Source: JANLQB01 sp043735935
GTDB taxonomy: Bacteria > Verrucomicrobiota > Verrucomicrobiia > Chthoniobacterales > Chthoniobacteraceae
Assembly (NCBI GenBank): GCA_043735935.1
Contig: JAYTDO010000427.1
Coordinates: forward strand, 1-14,983
Reading direction: 5' to 3'
Length of the DNA: 14,983 bases
The notes below the pieces were generated by a model, which saw nothing but the letters and a program-made list of their open reading frames with translations, searched no databases and was not told the origin of the DNA. This document shows positions 14,974-14,983 of this stretch, piece after piece; positions within the stretch are counted from its first letter, which is position 1, and every line of letters begins with the position of its first letter. Made by a program: the position numbers and the translations under genes.

Positions 14974-14983
14974 CATCGTTGGC

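Overview
The window is GC-rich, densely packed bacterial DNA, most likely from a member of the Planctomycetes-Verrucomicrobia group and, on balance, a verrucomicrobium. This rests on a Tat-exported DUF1501 protein, a cyanobacterial-style Zwf/OpcA pair, a bacterial deoxyhypusine-synthase-like gene next to a PfkB kinase, and the general lack of strong Shine-Dalgarno sites. No marker gene fixes the taxonomy, so the assignment is an inference.

Layout. Positions 1-625 are repeat-rich and mostly non-coding: a 21-bp tandem array (1-189) that may be the end of a Pro/Thr-rich protein running off the left edge, a four-hairpin palindromic REP/BIME-like element (222-363), and three direct repeats spaced 65-66 bp apart (433-586). 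Two small exported proteins follow on the + strand: a 144-aa unknown (626-1060) and a very Pro-rich protein (1254-1613). On the - strand come a tRNA-Phe(GAA) with a probable terminator, a DUF1501 protein and miaB, transcribed in the order miaB, DUF1501, tRNA-Phe. The + strand then carries zwf-opcA, the oxidative pentose phosphate entry enzyme and its assembly factor. These converge, with a 4-base overlap, on a compact - strand operon: HAD phosphatase, deoxyhypusine-synthase-like protein, PfkB sugar kinase. Divergent from that operon is a + strand pair: an MFS transporter whose stop codon overlaps the start of a large soluble hybrid histidine kinase (4 PAS, GAF, HisKA, HATPase, receiver), which ends just inside the right edge.

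How it fits together. The right two thirds is dominated by sugar-phosphate handling (Zwf, OpcA, PfkB kinase, HAD phosphatase) and a transporter-sensor pair. The three-gene HAD / DHS-like / PfkB operon is the best candidate for an undescribed pathway. It joins a kinase, a phosphatase and an NAD-fold enzyme lacking the expected eukaryotic-type lysine context, in tight translational coupling. The transporter-kinase pair may be a nutrient-sensing unit. miaB lies near a tRNA-Phe that has the A36-A37-A38 sequence recognised in the ms2i6A pathway. No phage, plasmid, transposase or cas gene is visible.
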